From assembly GCF_001536065.1 (NCBI RefSeq), contig NZ_CZVW01000009.1:1-64000 (forward strand): DNA of 64,000 nt, read 5' to 3'. The notes below the pieces were generated by a model. The model was not told the DNA's origin. It worked only from the letters and a program-made list of their open reading frames with translations, and ran no database searches. The position numbers and the translations under genes were made by a program. The DNA comes from Candidatus Chryseopegocella kryptomonas. Its GTDB lineage: Bacteria > Bacteroidota > Ignavibacteria > Kryptoniales > Kryptoniaceae. Shown here piece by piece: positions 34,652 to 43,624 of this stretch. The number at the start of each line of letters is the position of its first letter. Position 1 is the stretch's first letter.

Positions 34652-36190
34652 TTATTTTTGCGCTCTCAAAACTCCCGAACGATACTTCTCCATCTGCTCA
34701 ACGATTTTCTTTACGCTTGGCTCTGACTTCTTCAAAAAAGTATTTGGATAAATTCCAATCCAGACGATAAAAACTATAACAAGAGCAAGCGAAACAATTT
34801 CTCTGATGTTTAAATCTTTCAAATTTTGATTTTCTGGCTTTGTGACCTTTCCAAAGAAAATTCTCTGATACGCCGTAAGTAGATAAACAGCTGCAAGAAT
34901 TACGCCAGTTGCAGCAAAAATTGCAAATATAGATGTCCCGAGAAATTTTGATTTAAAAGAACCAAGCAAAATCAAAAATTCTCCAACAAATCCATTTAAT
35001 CCAGGCAAACCAAGCGATGAAAGAGCAACGATCATAAACAATGTCGCATAAACAGGTGTAACTCGTGCGAGTCCTCCAAACTCTGAAATCATCCTCGTAT
35101 GTCTTCTATCGTAAATCATTCCAACAAGCATAAACAGTGCACCTGTTGAAAGTCCGTGATTTACCATTTGAATCAATCCACCTTGCACACTTTCAACCGT
35201 TAATCCCATTAATCCAAGAACGACAAATCCAAGATGGCTCACAGATGAATAAGCGACAAGCTTTTTTAAATCTGGTTGAACAAAAGAGACAAGCGCACCA
35301 TAAATAATTCCAATTACAGCAAGCGTTGCAATGTAGGGCAAAAAGATAAATGTTGCATCAGGAAATAAAGGAATTGAAAATCTCAAAATCCCGTAAGTTC
35401 CCATCTTCAAAAGAACGCCAGCAAGGATCACGCTTCCTGCGGTTGGAGCTTCAACATGTGCATCAGGTAGCCAGGTATGAAATGGGAAAAGTGGAACTTT
35501 TATAGCAAAGCTCAAGGTAAACGCAAGAAACATTAAAATTTGAGCATTGATTGAAATTTTTGGCGCAATTTCATATAACTTTTCAAGGTTTCCCGTAAAT
35601 TGTCCATTTATCTGACTTGCGAAGTTTCCAAGCGCAATTATAGCAACAAGCATAAGCAAACTTCCAACCATAGTGTAAATCACGAACTTAACAGCTGCAT
35701 AAATTCTATTCTCTCCACCCCAGATTCCAATTATAAAATACATCGGGATCAACATCGTCTCCCAGAAGATGTAAAAGAGAAATGTATCAAGCGCACAAAA
35801 AACCCCATTCATTCCCGTTTCAAGAAGCAAGAACATAATCACATAACCTTTAACTCTTTTTTCAACCGAGCCCCATGTTGCAAGCAATCCAACGGGAGTT
35901 AAAAAAGTTGTCAAAACAAGAAGCAAAAGCGAAATCCCATCAATGCCAATTCTATAAGAGATGTCAAGCGACGGAATCCACGGATATGTTTCAACGAATT
36001 GAAAACTTGTCGTTTGCGGTTGATATTTCAAGAAAACATAAACGGAGAGAAGAAATGTAATTGAAGTGAAAAAGATGCCGAGAAATTTTATTAAGTTTTT
36101 TCTTTCACTACTTATCAAAGAAATTACAAGTGCTCCAACTGCAGGTAGAAAAATTATCGCAGTTAAAATATGTTTTTGAAGCCACTCCAT
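34652..36190 (-). CDS. nuoM: NADH-quinone oxidoreductase subunit M
   Basis: NuoM is an antiporter-like pump subunit of Complex I. The 512-residue product has about 14 helices, the conserved Glu in the WETMLIPM helix and the broken-helix segment SFAIKVPLFPFHTWLPDAHVEAPT in outline (IKVPLFPFH, WLPDAHVEAP), where Lys is part of the proton path. Length is normal. The gene follows nuoL after 26 bases. Confidence 0.96.
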   Translation of the reverse strand: MEWLQKHILTAIIFLPAVGALVISLISSERKNLIKFLGIFFTSITFLLSVYVFLKYQPQTTSFQFVETYPWIPSLDISYRIGIDGISLLLLVLTTFLTPVGLLATWGSVEKRVKGYVIMFLLLETGMNGVFCALDTFLFYIFWETMLIPMYFIIGIWGGENRIYAAVKFVIYTMVGSLLMLVAIIALGNFASQINGQFTGNLEKLYEIAPKISINAQILMFLAFTLSFAIKVPLFPFHTWLPDAHVEAPTAGSVILAGVLLKMGTYGILRFSIPLFPDATFIFLPYIATLAVIGIIYGALVSFVQPDLKKLVAYSSVSHLGFVVLGLMGLTVESVQGGLIQMVNHGLSTGALFMLVGMIYDRRHTRMISEFGGLARVTPVYATLFMIVALSSLGLPGLNGFVGEFLILLGSFKSKFLGTSIFAIFAATGVILAAVYLLTAYQRIFFGKVTKPENQNLKDLNIREIVSLALVIVFIVWIGIYPNTFLKKSEPSVKKIVEQMEKYRSGVLRAQK

Positions 36191-36216
36191 TTCTCAATCT
36201 TTTTAATTTTTTATTT

Positions 36217-38136
36217 TCAGAAGATAAGCCACAAGATTATTAAAATTCCTATCACAAACACAACTGCGTAAAACTGAACAATTCCATTTTGAATAAACCG
36301 TAAAACAGAACTTACAATAGAAGTTAATTTCGCACTTCCATTCACAGCACCATCAACTATTTTCACATCAAAAAATTTCCACAATAATTTCTCACTTCCC
36401 CATGTCACTGGCTTCACAACAATTGCATCATATATTTCATCAACATAATACTTGTTATAAACCAATTTGTAAAGCCCCGAAAGATTCTGCGTCAAATTGC
36501 GAACAATATCCATTCTTTTGAGATACAGATACCTTGCAAGTAAAATTCCAGCGATAGCAATTGAAACCGAGATTATCATAAGAAGAAATTCAGCAAACGA
36601 TGAATGAGCGGTTTCAAAAGTCAATTTAGCGCTTGCATCTTCAAAAACAGGTTCAAGCCAGTGATGGAATAAATTTTTGACGCCAAACGATTCAGGAATT
36701 CCGATAAAGCCAGAAACGGCAGAGAAAAATCCAAGTATAACAAGTGGCACGGTCATAACTTTTGGAGCTTCGTGCGGATGTTTCGCACCGTATCTTGGTG
36801 GTGTTTCAAAGACGAGCGCAACCAAACGGAACATATAAAACGCTGTCATAAAAGCACCAATCACACCAATTAGCCACAACCAGAAAGAACCTTGTGAATA
36901 AGCACCCCAGAGAATTTCATCTTTGCTGAAAAATCCAGAAAGCGGTGGAATTCCAGCAATCGCAAGCGATGCGATGAAAAATGTTTTATAAGTTATCGGC
37001 AATTTATCTTTCAAACCGCCCATCTTTTGGATATCTTCCTCATTGTCAAGTGCGTGCATAACCGCACCAGCCCCAAGGAAAAGAAGCGCCTTAAAGAATG
37101 CATGAGTTGTAAGATGAAATATCCCAGCTGAAAAAGCCCCAACCCCCATCGCAAGAAACATATATCCAAGCTGACTTATCGTTGAATATGCAAGAACTTT
37201 CTTGATTCCATTTTGCACAAGTCCCATTGATGCAGAATACACAGCGGTTAAAGCGCCAATTATCGCAACAATTGTCATAGTTGTCGGAGCAAGGGCATAC
37301 AAAACGGACGATCTTGCGATCATATAAACTCCAGCTGTAACCATCGTCGCTGCGTGAATTAAAGCGCTAACGGGAGTTGGTCCTGCCATCGCATCCGGAA
37401 GCCACACATAAAGTGGAATTTGTGCGGATTTACCAGTCGCACCAATAAACAAAAGCAATGTTATCCAGAAAACTGTTGTATCCCCAACTTGAAGTTTATT
37501 TGCAATTGAGAAAACAGTGTTAAAATTTAAACTTCCAAAATACTTATACATCAAAAACAAGCCAATTAAAAATCCAAAATCGCCAATTCTATTTACGATA
37601 AATGCTTTTCTCCCTGCGTCGCTTGTTGTCATCTTTTCAAATGGTCTATCATACCAAAATCCAATTAAAAGATATGAACAAAGCCCAACGCCTTCCCATC
37701 CAAGAAACATTAAAAGATAATTATCCGCAAGGACGAGATTTAACATCATAAAGATGAAAAGGTTCAAATAAGCAAAAAATCTCGCAAATCCTCTATCCCC
37801 GTGCATATACCCAATTGAATAAATGTGAATCAAAAATCCAACACCTGTGACAACCATAGCCATCAAAACCGAAAGAGGATCAACAAGATAAGAAAATGAA
37901 ACATCAAGTCCTCCTGTTTTAATCCAATTAAAATACTCAACTATAAATTTTCTCTCATACGAAGGCAAACCAATAAGTTCAATGTAAATCAGAAACGAAA
38001 CAAGAAACGATGCACCGACTGTTAAACTTCCAAACCAGCCAATTATTTTTTCTTTCTTGATTCGCCACCCGAATAAACCGTTAATGATGAAACCGAGAAG
38101 CGGGAAAAGCAAAGCAAGTCCAATATACCTGTGCAT
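36217..38136 (-). CDS. nuoL: NADH-quinone oxidoreductase subunit L
   Basis: NuoL is the distal pump subunit with the long lateral helix. The 639-residue product carries WEGVGLCSYLLIGFW, GKSAQIPLYVWLPDAMAGPTP and ALIHAATMVTAGVY, and a C-terminal extension that includes the amphipathic lateral helix (about residues 540-590) and the final transmembrane helix. It lies between nuoK and nuoM in the standard order. Confidence 0.97.
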   Translation of the reverse strand: MHRYIGLALLFPLLGFIINGLFGWRIKKEKIIGWFGSLTVGASFLVSFLIYIELIGLPSYERKFIVEYFNWIKTGGLDVSFSYLVDPLSVLMAMVVTGVGFLIHIYSIGYMHGDRGFARFFAYLNLFIFMMLNLVLADNYLLMFLGWEGVGLCSYLLIGFWYDRPFEKMTTSDAGRKAFIVNRIGDFGFLIGLFLMYKYFGSLNFNTVFSIANKLQVGDTTVFWITLLLFIGATGKSAQIPLYVWLPDAMAGPTPVSALIHAATMVTAGVYMIARSSVLYALAPTTMTIVAIIGALTAVYSASMGLVQNGIKKVLAYSTISQLGYMFLAMGVGAFSAGIFHLTTHAFFKALLFLGAGAVMHALDNEEDIQKMGGLKDKLPITYKTFFIASLAIAGIPPLSGFFSKDEILWGAYSQGSFWLWLIGVIGAFMTAFYMFRLVALVFETPPRYGAKHPHEAPKVMTVPLVILGFFSAVSGFIGIPESFGVKNLFHHWLEPVFEDASAKLTFETAHSSFAEFLLMIISVSIAIAGILLARYLYLKRMDIVRNLTQNLSGLYKLVYNKYYVDEIYDAIVVKPVTWGSEKLLWKFFDVKIVDGAVNGSAKLTSIVSSVLRFIQNGIVQFYAVVFVIGILIILWLIF

Positions 38137-38159
38137 TTTTCAGGTGCCTCTTTTTTTCT

Positions 38160-38462
38160 TTACCATTTTAATAAATTGATTTCATCAATGTTAACTGTTA
38201 ACCTGTTTCTGAAAATTGCGATCACAATTGCAAGCCCGACCGAAACTTCAGCAGCAGCAACGACCATCACAAAAAACACAAGCATTTGCCCAATCTCATT
38301 GCCGATATAACTTGAAAATCCAACAAGAGCTAAATTAACAGAATTTAGCATAAGCTCAATACACATAAAAATCACAATGGCATTTCTTCTTATCAAAACT
38401 CCGAGAACCCCAATTGTAAAGAGAATCAAACTTAGAAACAGATACCAGGAAAGCGGGATCAT
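38160..38462 (-). CDS. nuoK: NADH-quinone oxidoreductase subunit K
   Basis: The 100-residue product has three helices with the conserved acidic residues of NuoK: Glu in [12 protein letters not shown] and Glu in [14 protein letters not shown]. These take part in the central proton-transfer axis of Complex I. Size is typical. Confidence 0.97.
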   Translation of the reverse strand: MIPLSWYLFLSLILFTIGVLGVLIRRNAIVIFMCIELMLNSVNLALVGFSSYIGNEIGQMLVFFVMVVAAAEVSVGLAIVIAIFRNRLTVNIDEINLLKW

Positions 38463-38500
38463 AATTTCTTTTCTCCTTTATTTTTTGTTCGCATCCTTTC

Positions 38501-39013
38501 TCACTCAAATTTTCTTTTAGCAAGGACAATAGCACCAACAATCGCAACTATCAAGATAAGCGAGGTTATCTCAAAAGGCAGGATATAATTTGTGAATAAT
38601 TTTTCTCCGATAAATTCAATTTTGCCAATTTCAACCGAATTTTCCGCTGGCTTTAAAAATCTACCACTCACAGATTTACCAAGTCCGAAAGCTATCTCAG
38701 CAAAAACAAGCAAAACAATTACAAAGGCAATTAACCTTCTTACATCAAACCTATCGCTCAATCTTTTCTCATCTTGAAGGTTCAAAAGCATTATGACAAA
38801 AACAAACAAAACCATTATAGCCCCTGCATAAACAAGAACCTGAATTATTGCGATGAACTGCGCGCTTAATGTAAGGTAAAGAATTGAGAGGGATAAAAAA
38901 TTAACAATCAAAAAGATTGCGCTTTTTACGGGATTTGCCCTCGTTATCATAAGTATTGCGGATGCGATTGAGACAAAAGCCAGAATAAAAAAAACAAGTG
39001 CTTGTGCAGTCAT
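38501..39013 (-). CDS. nuoJ: NADH-quinone oxidoreductase subunit J
   Basis: The 170-residue product has five helices and the NuoJ signature VQVLVYAGAIMVLFVFVIMLLN in outline (I-I-Q-V-L-V-Y-A-G-A-I-M-V-L-F). It is the first gene of this cluster. The hydrophilic arm and remaining subunits (A-I) are not in the window, so they must be encoded elsewhere if a full Complex I exists. The 148 bases upstream separate it from the divergent ppiD-like gene. Confidence 0.95.
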   Translation of the reverse strand: MTAQALVFFILAFVSIASAILMITRANPVKSAIFLIVNFLSLSILYLTLSAQFIAIIQVLVYAGAIMVLFVFVIMLLNLQDEKRLSDRFDVRRLIAFVIVLLVFAEIAFGLGKSVSGRFLKPAENSVEIGKIEFIGEKLFTNYILPFEITSLILIVAIVGAIVLAKRKFE

Positions 39014-39091
39014 CTCACAATCGGTTTATTTTTAAACTCGTTGATAAATATAAAAATTTGAAGCCAAATAATCAAAGAATTTCTCGGTTAA

Positions 39092-39120
39092 TTGTTTTTT
39101 AGGCGCTTTTGGGTTAAATT
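39092..39120 (+). promoter_or_regulatory. Candidate promoter for the PpiD-like gene
   Basis: TTGTTT (39092-39097) and TAAATT (39115-39120) are 17 bases apart, upstream of the ATG at 39162 and of GAGGTGAG. Pattern only. Confidence 0.4.
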
Positions 39121-39161
39121 TACAAAAAAATTCAAAAACAATTTGAGGTGAGAAGCAAACT

Positions 39162-41273
39162 ATGCCGATAATGGCAAAGATGAGAGACAACCTGCCAGCA
39201 ATACTTTTATCGCTCGTTATACTTTTTCTCTTGACAATTGTCCTTGACTGGGGAATGGACATAACAGGAAGACATCACAGAGAAGGCGGTTTCCGTGAAC
39301 CAATAGGAATTGTAAATGGGGAGGAAATAAGCTATCAGGAATTTAACCGTGCACTTGAAGCACAAATTGAGGACTTCAAACAAAGAACTGGAAGTGATCC
39401 CGACGATTTTATGCTTGAACAACTCAGAAATCAGGTCTGGGAACAACTCGTAACCCAAAAACTCGTTGAACAGGAAATTAAAAAACTCGGCATAACCGTC
39501 ACAGATGAAGAAATCACCGACTGGGTTTTGAACTCGCCCGAGACACTCCCAGAACCTGTGAAAAGAAATTTCATTGATTCAACAGGAAATATAGACCGTG
39601 CACTTCTTGAAAGAGCTTTAAAATCAACATCACCGCAGGCAAAACAATTCTGGATTGAGGTTGAGAAATTTTTGAAAGCTCAAAAATTAACAGAAAAATT
39701 GCAGAGCCGTTTACTTGCAAGCATTAGAGTAAGCGATGGTGAAATAAAAGAAAGATTTGAAAAGCAAAATACAAAATACGAGATAAAATATGTCTCGCTT
39801 GATCCGAATAAATTTGCAAAAGAAATAAATGAACCAACGGATGAAGAAATAAGAGAGTATTACAGAAATCATCAAGATGAATTCAGAATTCAAGAGACAA
39901 GAAGATTAAGATATGTCCTTTTCCCCGATGCTCCATCTTCCGAAGATACTGCTTCAGTTGTAAGAGAACTTGAAAATTTAAAACAGCAAGCCCTTAATGG
40001 TGCTGATTTTGTTGAGCTGGTGAAAAATTACTCTGAAGTTCCATTTACAGATGTTTTCTTCAAACACGGCGAACTTTCACCGGAAATTGAAAATGCAATC
40101 TGGGATAGGAAAGTTGGTGAAATCGTTGGACCAATCAAAGCAAGCGATGGTTTCCATCTTGTTAAAATTCTTGAAGAGAGAAAAGGAACAGATACATTTG
40201 TAAAAGCAAGCCATATTTTAATTCTTCTCGGTCGCGATACAGCAGAATCATATAAACTTGCCAAAGAAATCCTCGCCCTTGCGAAAAAAGGTGAGGACTT
40301 TGCAAAACTTGCTGCAACTTTTTCAGCTGATCAAGCAACCGCAAGAAACGGCGGTGATCTCGGATGGTTCGGAAAAGGAAAAATGGTCAAGGAATTTGAA
40401 GAAGCATGCTTTAAAGCAAAACCAGGAGAAATCGTCGGACCTGTGAGAACACAATATGGTCTGCACATAATTAAAGTCGTCGCAAAAGATAACAGAGAAT
40501 TGAAAATTGCCAATCTCAAATTAAGCGTCAGAGCAAGCTCCGAGACAATTGAATCACAGAGAAAGCGAGCCGAAGATTTCAGCCACACGGTAAGCGGTAA
40601 AAACTTCGTTCAGGAAGCGTCCGCTCTCGGACTTGAAGTTAAATCAACACCACCATTTACAAAAGATTCGCCAATCCCCGGCATCGGAATGAATAAATCA
40701 ATTTCTGATTGGGCTTTTTCAAATAAAATTGGAAGCGTAAGCCCTGTCTTCAAAATAAGAGGTGGCTTTGCTGTATTTACGATAACCGAAATAAAAGAAG
40801 CTGGAATAAGACCGCTTGAAGAGGTTAAAGAAGCAATAAAAGTAAGAGTTAGAAGAGAAAAACTTAAAAATAAAGCATATGAATATCTCACGACATTACG
40901 CAAAAAACTTAACGAAAGTGAAGGTCTTGACGCAATCACAAAATTTGATTCAACTCTTGAAGTGAAAACTGCTTCCGGCTTCACGCTCTCGGGTGGAATC
41001 CCCGGCATAGGAACAGACGAAAATGTCATTGGAAAACTTCTTGACTTAAAAGTAAATCAAATTTCCGAGCCGATAAAAGGAAATTCTTTCGTTTACATCA
41101 TTCAACTTGTCAATAAAACTCCTTTTGATTCAACGCTTTATAAATCTCAATATGAAACCTTAAAAGAGCAAATTTACAACGAAAAGCGCAACACTTTATT
41201 TTTCACATGGCTTGACAACTTGAAGAAAAATTCAAAAATAGTTGATAATCGGGCGTTGTATTTTGAGCATTAA
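39162..41273 (+). CDS. Membrane-anchored periplasmic peptidyl-prolyl isomerase/foldase (PpiD/SurA-like)
   Basis: The 703-residue protein has a short cytoplasmic N-terminus and one membrane helix (about residues 12-31). A SurA-type N-terminal chaperone domain (about 45-225) follows, with [16 protein letters not shown] and a Q-L-R-x-Q-V-W-E-Q-L-V helix. Two or three parvulin-like domains come next; the best is at about residues 347-445 with [26 protein letters not shown] and [10 protein letters not shown] third, degenerate copy covers about 495-560. It should assist folding of envelope proteins at the translocon exit. The first of three nearby ATG codons is taken as start; GAGGTGAG lies about 11 bases upstream. 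Confidence 0.9.
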   Translation: MPIMAKMRDNLPAILLSLVILFLLTIVLDWGMDITGRHHREGGFREPIGIVNGEEISYQEFNRALEAQIEDFKQRTGSDPDDFMLEQLRNQVWEQLVTQKLVEQEIKKLGITVTDEEITDWVLNSPETLPEPVKRNFIDSTGNIDRALLERALKSTSPQAKQFWIEVEKFLKAQKLTEKLQSRLLASIRVSDGEIKERFEKQNTKYEIKYVSLDPNKFAKEINEPTDEEIREYYRNHQDEFRIQETRRLRYVLFPDAPSSEDTASVVRELENLKQQALNGADFVELVKNYSEVPFTDVFFKHGELSPEIENAIWDRKVGEIVGPIKASDGFHLVKILEERKGTDTFVKASHILILLGRDTAESYKLAKEILALAKKGEDFAKLAATFSADQATARNGGDLGWFGKGKMVKEFEEACFKAKPGEIVGPVRTQYGLHIIKVVAKDNRELKIANLKLSVRASSETIESQRKRAEDFSHTVSGKNFVQEASALGLEVKSTPPFTKDSPIPGIGMNKSISDWAFSNKIGSVSPVFKIRGGFAVFTITEIKEAGIRPLEEVKEAIKVRVRREKLKNKAYEYLTTLRKKLNESEGLDAITKFDSTLEVKTASGFTLSGGIPGIGTDENVIGKLLDLKVNQISEPIKGNSFVYIIQLVNKTPFDSTLYKSQYETLKEQIYNEKRNTLFFTWLDNLKKNSKIVDNRALYFEH

Positions 41274-41286
41274 AATTTTGAGCACT

Positions 41287-41985
41287 ATGCGTCTAAAAAT
41301 TTTTCTAACCTTGTTTTTAATTTTCGGCACAGCGTTTTCCCAATCAAGGAAAACGCTTGCCTTGAACTTTAATTATGTCATATCCGCATTCGTTTATCCA
41401 AATGTTATTTCAAGCGATAGGGCTCTACGGGATTTTTCAAATGAAATAAACAACTGGTTTGGTTTCTCTGGCGATTTCAAATATGAAGTTACAGAAGGAT
41501 ATTTCGTCGGATTGTCAATTGAATCTGTTGATAAGACGATATCAGATTATTTAATTCGCAGAGTTGGGAACGCAAATTTAAGAATCCCGATTGAAGATAG
41601 ATACACGATTTACATTGCTGAATTAAGTGCTTTTTTCGTTGCTCCGTTTAGTTCACAAAAATGGCAAATTTACATAGGCGGTGGAATTGGTGCATACAAA
41701 GGCAATTTTTCAAAATCAATTCTAAATCTCAAAAGCAAAATTCAAAAATCCCCTGTTAATCTCGGAATTCATGTGATGTCTGGCGTTCAATTCAATTTTA
41801 CGGAAAAAATTGGCTTAAAAGGAGAATTAAAGTTTCGTGATCCAATCGTTGAAGTTGAAAGCAAATTTACCGATAACCAGATAAACTATAACGGTTATAT
41901 AATTCAGATTGATCCTTCCCCATTTAGAACTCGGGTTAATTTTGATACAATGACATTTGTTCTCGGGCTTGTGTTCTCGTTTTAA
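41287..41985 (+). CDS. Predicted outer-membrane beta-barrel protein, 232 aa
   Basis: The ATG at 41287 gives a clean signal peptide (RLKIFLTLFLIFGTAFS, cleavage before QSRK). The mature part is made of alternating strands separated by short loops and ends in a Phe, as small eight-stranded OmpA/OmpW-like barrels do. FVGLSIESV, YIGGGIGAYKG and MSGVQFNFTEKIGLKGELKF look like barrel strands. No specific family can be named. It starts 13 bases after the foldase gene, which could fold it. Confidence 0.72.
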   Translation: MRLKIFLTLFLIFGTAFSQSRKTLALNFNYVISAFVYPNVISSDRALRDFSNEINNWFGFSGDFKYEVTEGYFVGLSIESVDKTISDYLIRRVGNANLRIPIEDRYTIYIAELSAFFVAPFSSQKWQIYIGGGIGAYKGNFSKSILNLKSKIQKSPVNLGIHVMSGVQFNFTEKIGLKGELKFRDPIVEVESKFTDNQINYNGYIIQIDPSPFRTRVNFDTMTFVLGLVFSF

Positions 41986-42007
41986 AAAATTAACACAAAA
42001 ACCAAAT

Positions 42008-42199
42008 ATGACCACATACGCAGAACAAAAAAAGATGATTGAAGAACTACAGCGAATTTCTTACAGATTGAAAGGGAAAGACAAATACGATTTTGAAATG
42101 TTTTTAAAAAGACACAAAGACGATGAAGACCTTGACTCGCTCTCAATGAAACGATTGCGTGAGATTTACGAAAAATATGTCGTAAAGAAAGAGAAATAA
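42008..42199 (+). CDS. Small charged helical protein, 63 aa
   Basis: The protein is Lys/Glu-rich and helical, with no membrane helix and no cysteines. The ATG at 42008 follows AAAACCAAAT without a Shine-Dalgarno. It starts 22 bases after the barrel gene and four bases before the next small gene. I do not recognise a family. Close packing with neighbours in the same direction is the main support. Confidence 0.62.
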   Translation: MTTYAEQKKMIEELQRISYRLKGKDKYDFEMFLKRHKDDEDLDSLSMKRLREIYEKYVVKKEK

Positions 42200-42203
42200 A
42201 CGA

Positions 42204-42458
42204 ATGGTTGGATTAATCGGCATTGCGGTGATTGTTTTAATCGTAATTTTTGCAATTTTTTATGGTTATGGTTTGATATTAAAACAAGAACGCTCGCAAA
42301 ATCCATATTCCTCAAAAGCAAAATGCACACTTTGTGGGAAATTTTTTGATAAAGAAGAATTAGTTGAAAGAGCAATTGGAATTGAAAAACTTTATTACTT
42401 CTGTGGCGATTGCATTCAGAGTTTATACATTGATTATCTCAATAAAAAACAAAATTAA
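42204..42458 (+). CDS. Small membrane protein with CxxC...CxxC zinc-ribbon-like module, 84 aa
   Basis: The protein has one N-terminal membrane helix (residues 3-25) and a soluble C-terminus with CTLCGKFFDKEEL and YYFCGDCIQ, a four-cysteine zinc-ribbon-like site (about residues 41-71). The function is unknown. It lies in a tight row of small genes (42008-42779). Confidence 0.7.
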   Translation: MVGLIGIAVIVLIVIFAIFYGYGLILKQERSQNPYSSKAKCTLCGKFFDKEELVERAIGIEKLYYFCGDCIQSLYIDYLNKKQN

Positions 42459-42461
42459 CAC

Positions 42462-42779
42462 TTGAAAATGTTGCTTTGTGAATTCAGTATGACCCCAATC
42501 GGTCAGGGTGAAAGTGTAAGCAAGTTTGTTGCAAGATGCATTGACATAGTTGATAAAAGTGGGCTTGAATACAAATTAACACCAATGGGAACGATAATTG
42601 AAGGTGAATGGGATGAGGTCTTTGATACGATCAAGAAATGTTTTGAAGCACTTAAAGAGGATTGCAACAGAATATCAATCTCAATAAGAATTGATTACAG
42701 AAAAGGCAGAAAAGGTGCAATTGAGAGCAAGGTCAGAAGCGTTGAAGAAAAACTCGGACGAAGCGTCAAAAAAGGTTAA
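42462..42779 (+). CDS. MTH1187/YkoF-type thiamine-binding family protein (DUF77)
   Basis: The 105-residue protein matches the DUF77/MTH1187 family: a ferredoxin-like fold with EFSMTPIGQGESVSKFVARC, YKLTPMGTIIEGEWDEV and ISIRIDYRKGRKGA. Structural relatives bind thiamine or its pyrimidine part. The start is TTG at 42462 or, less two codons, ATG at 42468. Its TAA stop overlaps the stop of the convergent DUF3098 gene. Confidence 0.9.
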   Translation: MKMLLCEFSMTPIGQGESVSKFVARCIDIVDKSGLEYKLTPMGTIIEGEWDEVFDTIKKCFEALKEDCNRISISIRIDYRKGRKGAIESKVRSVEEKLGRSVKKG

Positions 42780-43021
42780 TTCTTTTCGCTTTTAAACTTT
42801 TTCAAAATTCCAAAAGGTATGATAATAACATACGCAATGAACAAAATTATCGGTGCAAGCGTCACAGCGATAAAACTATCAACACCTCCAATTGCCATAA
42901 GATAATACCCGATGAAAATCAAAACTATGCCAAGCCCGATCACAAAAAAGTTTTTCTTTGAAAAAGGAAGTTCGTGCTTTTGAAAAAGAACCTTTTGCTT
43001 TCTTTCTTTTGGTTTCGCCAT
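42776..43021 (-). CDS. DUF3098 family small membrane protein, 81 aa
   Basis: The protein has a charged N-terminus and two membrane helices (about residues 25-45 and 50-72) with FSKKNFFVIGLGIVLIFIGY, the pattern of the Bacteroidota-specific DUF3098. The function is unknown. I use the ATG at 43021, because a longer upstream frame runs into the start of the divergent lipoprotein gene. It ends tail to tail with the DUF77 gene, sharing TTAA. Confidence 0.82.
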   Translation of the reverse strand: MAKPKERKQKVLFQKHELPFSKKNFFVIGLGIVLIFIGYYLMAIGGVDSFIAVTLAPIILFIAYVIIIPFGILKKFKSEKN

Positions 43022-43084
43022 TTTGTTAAGTTTTTTCTTTTTAAATTTCTCAAAAGATAAAAAAAGAAAAAAAGTTTTGCAAAT

Positions 43085-43624
43085 ATGCGGGCAAAAATTT
43101 TTATGCTTATCATTCCGATTCTTCTTCTCTCCTGTGATCACGGTTTGAAACCTCCCGAAACCGAAACATCACCAACTTATGAAGAACCTGGATTTGGTGG
43201 AACTGTTTATTTCAAAGGAACATGGCCTGATTCAATCTACGATTTAAGGGTAGTCGCATTCAGAAAATATCCACCGCAGGACATTATAAACGAAGTTATA
43301 CAGGGACGAGCAAAATTTAGCGAAACCTTACCTAAAAGAGTTGATTCAACAAAATACCAAGTTCTTGCTGATACAGGAAAATGGGAATACATCGTCGTTG
43401 CACTTCAATACGGTTCAAACATTTTTTCAGATTGGAAAGCCATCGGTGTTTATGACACAACCCCGGAAGACACAATTCCAACATCAATTTACATTCCGTA
43501 TGGGAAGTTTCTAAGAAACATAAACATAAACTGCGATTTCAACAATCCTCCTCCACAACCTTTTAAAATTTCCGAGATAATCGGAGTTTTGCTCTTAAAA
43601 CAAAATCAGGATTTTGAAAGATGA
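43085..43624 (+). CDS. Lipoprotein encoded with a TonB-dependent receptor, 179 aa
   Basis: The N-terminal signal ends in the lipobox LLSC with Cys17. The mature part is predicted beta-rich, with FGGTVYFKGTWPDSIYDLRVVAF and a Pro-rich segment before the C-terminus. It resembles lipoproteins that accompany TonB receptors in the FCB group. The gene overlaps the receptor gene by four bases (ATGA), so the two proteins are probably made in a fixed ratio and may work together at the outer membrane. The substrate is unknown. Confidence 0.82.
   Translation: MRAKIFMLIIPILLLSCDHGLKPPETETSPTYEEPGFGGTVYFKGTWPDSIYDLRVVAFRKYPPQDIINEVIQGRAKFSETLPKRVDSTKYQVLADTGKWEYIVVALQYGSNIFSDWKAIGVYDTTPEDTIPTSIYIPYGKFLRNININCDFNNPPPQPFKISEIIGVLLLKQNQDFER

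Noticed and set aside
34134-34751. 205-codon plus-strand frame over the coiled-coil gene
   Set aside because: It is antisense to the 21-base repeats, so a long repetitive shadow frame is expected. It has no ribosome-binding site and overlaps nuoM; the minus-strand frame makes a sensible coiled coil with a membrane anchor.
31243-39013. Incomplete Complex I as a sign of a reduced enzyme
   Set aside because: Only nuoJ-N are present, but split nuo operons are common. The other subunits may lie outside the window.
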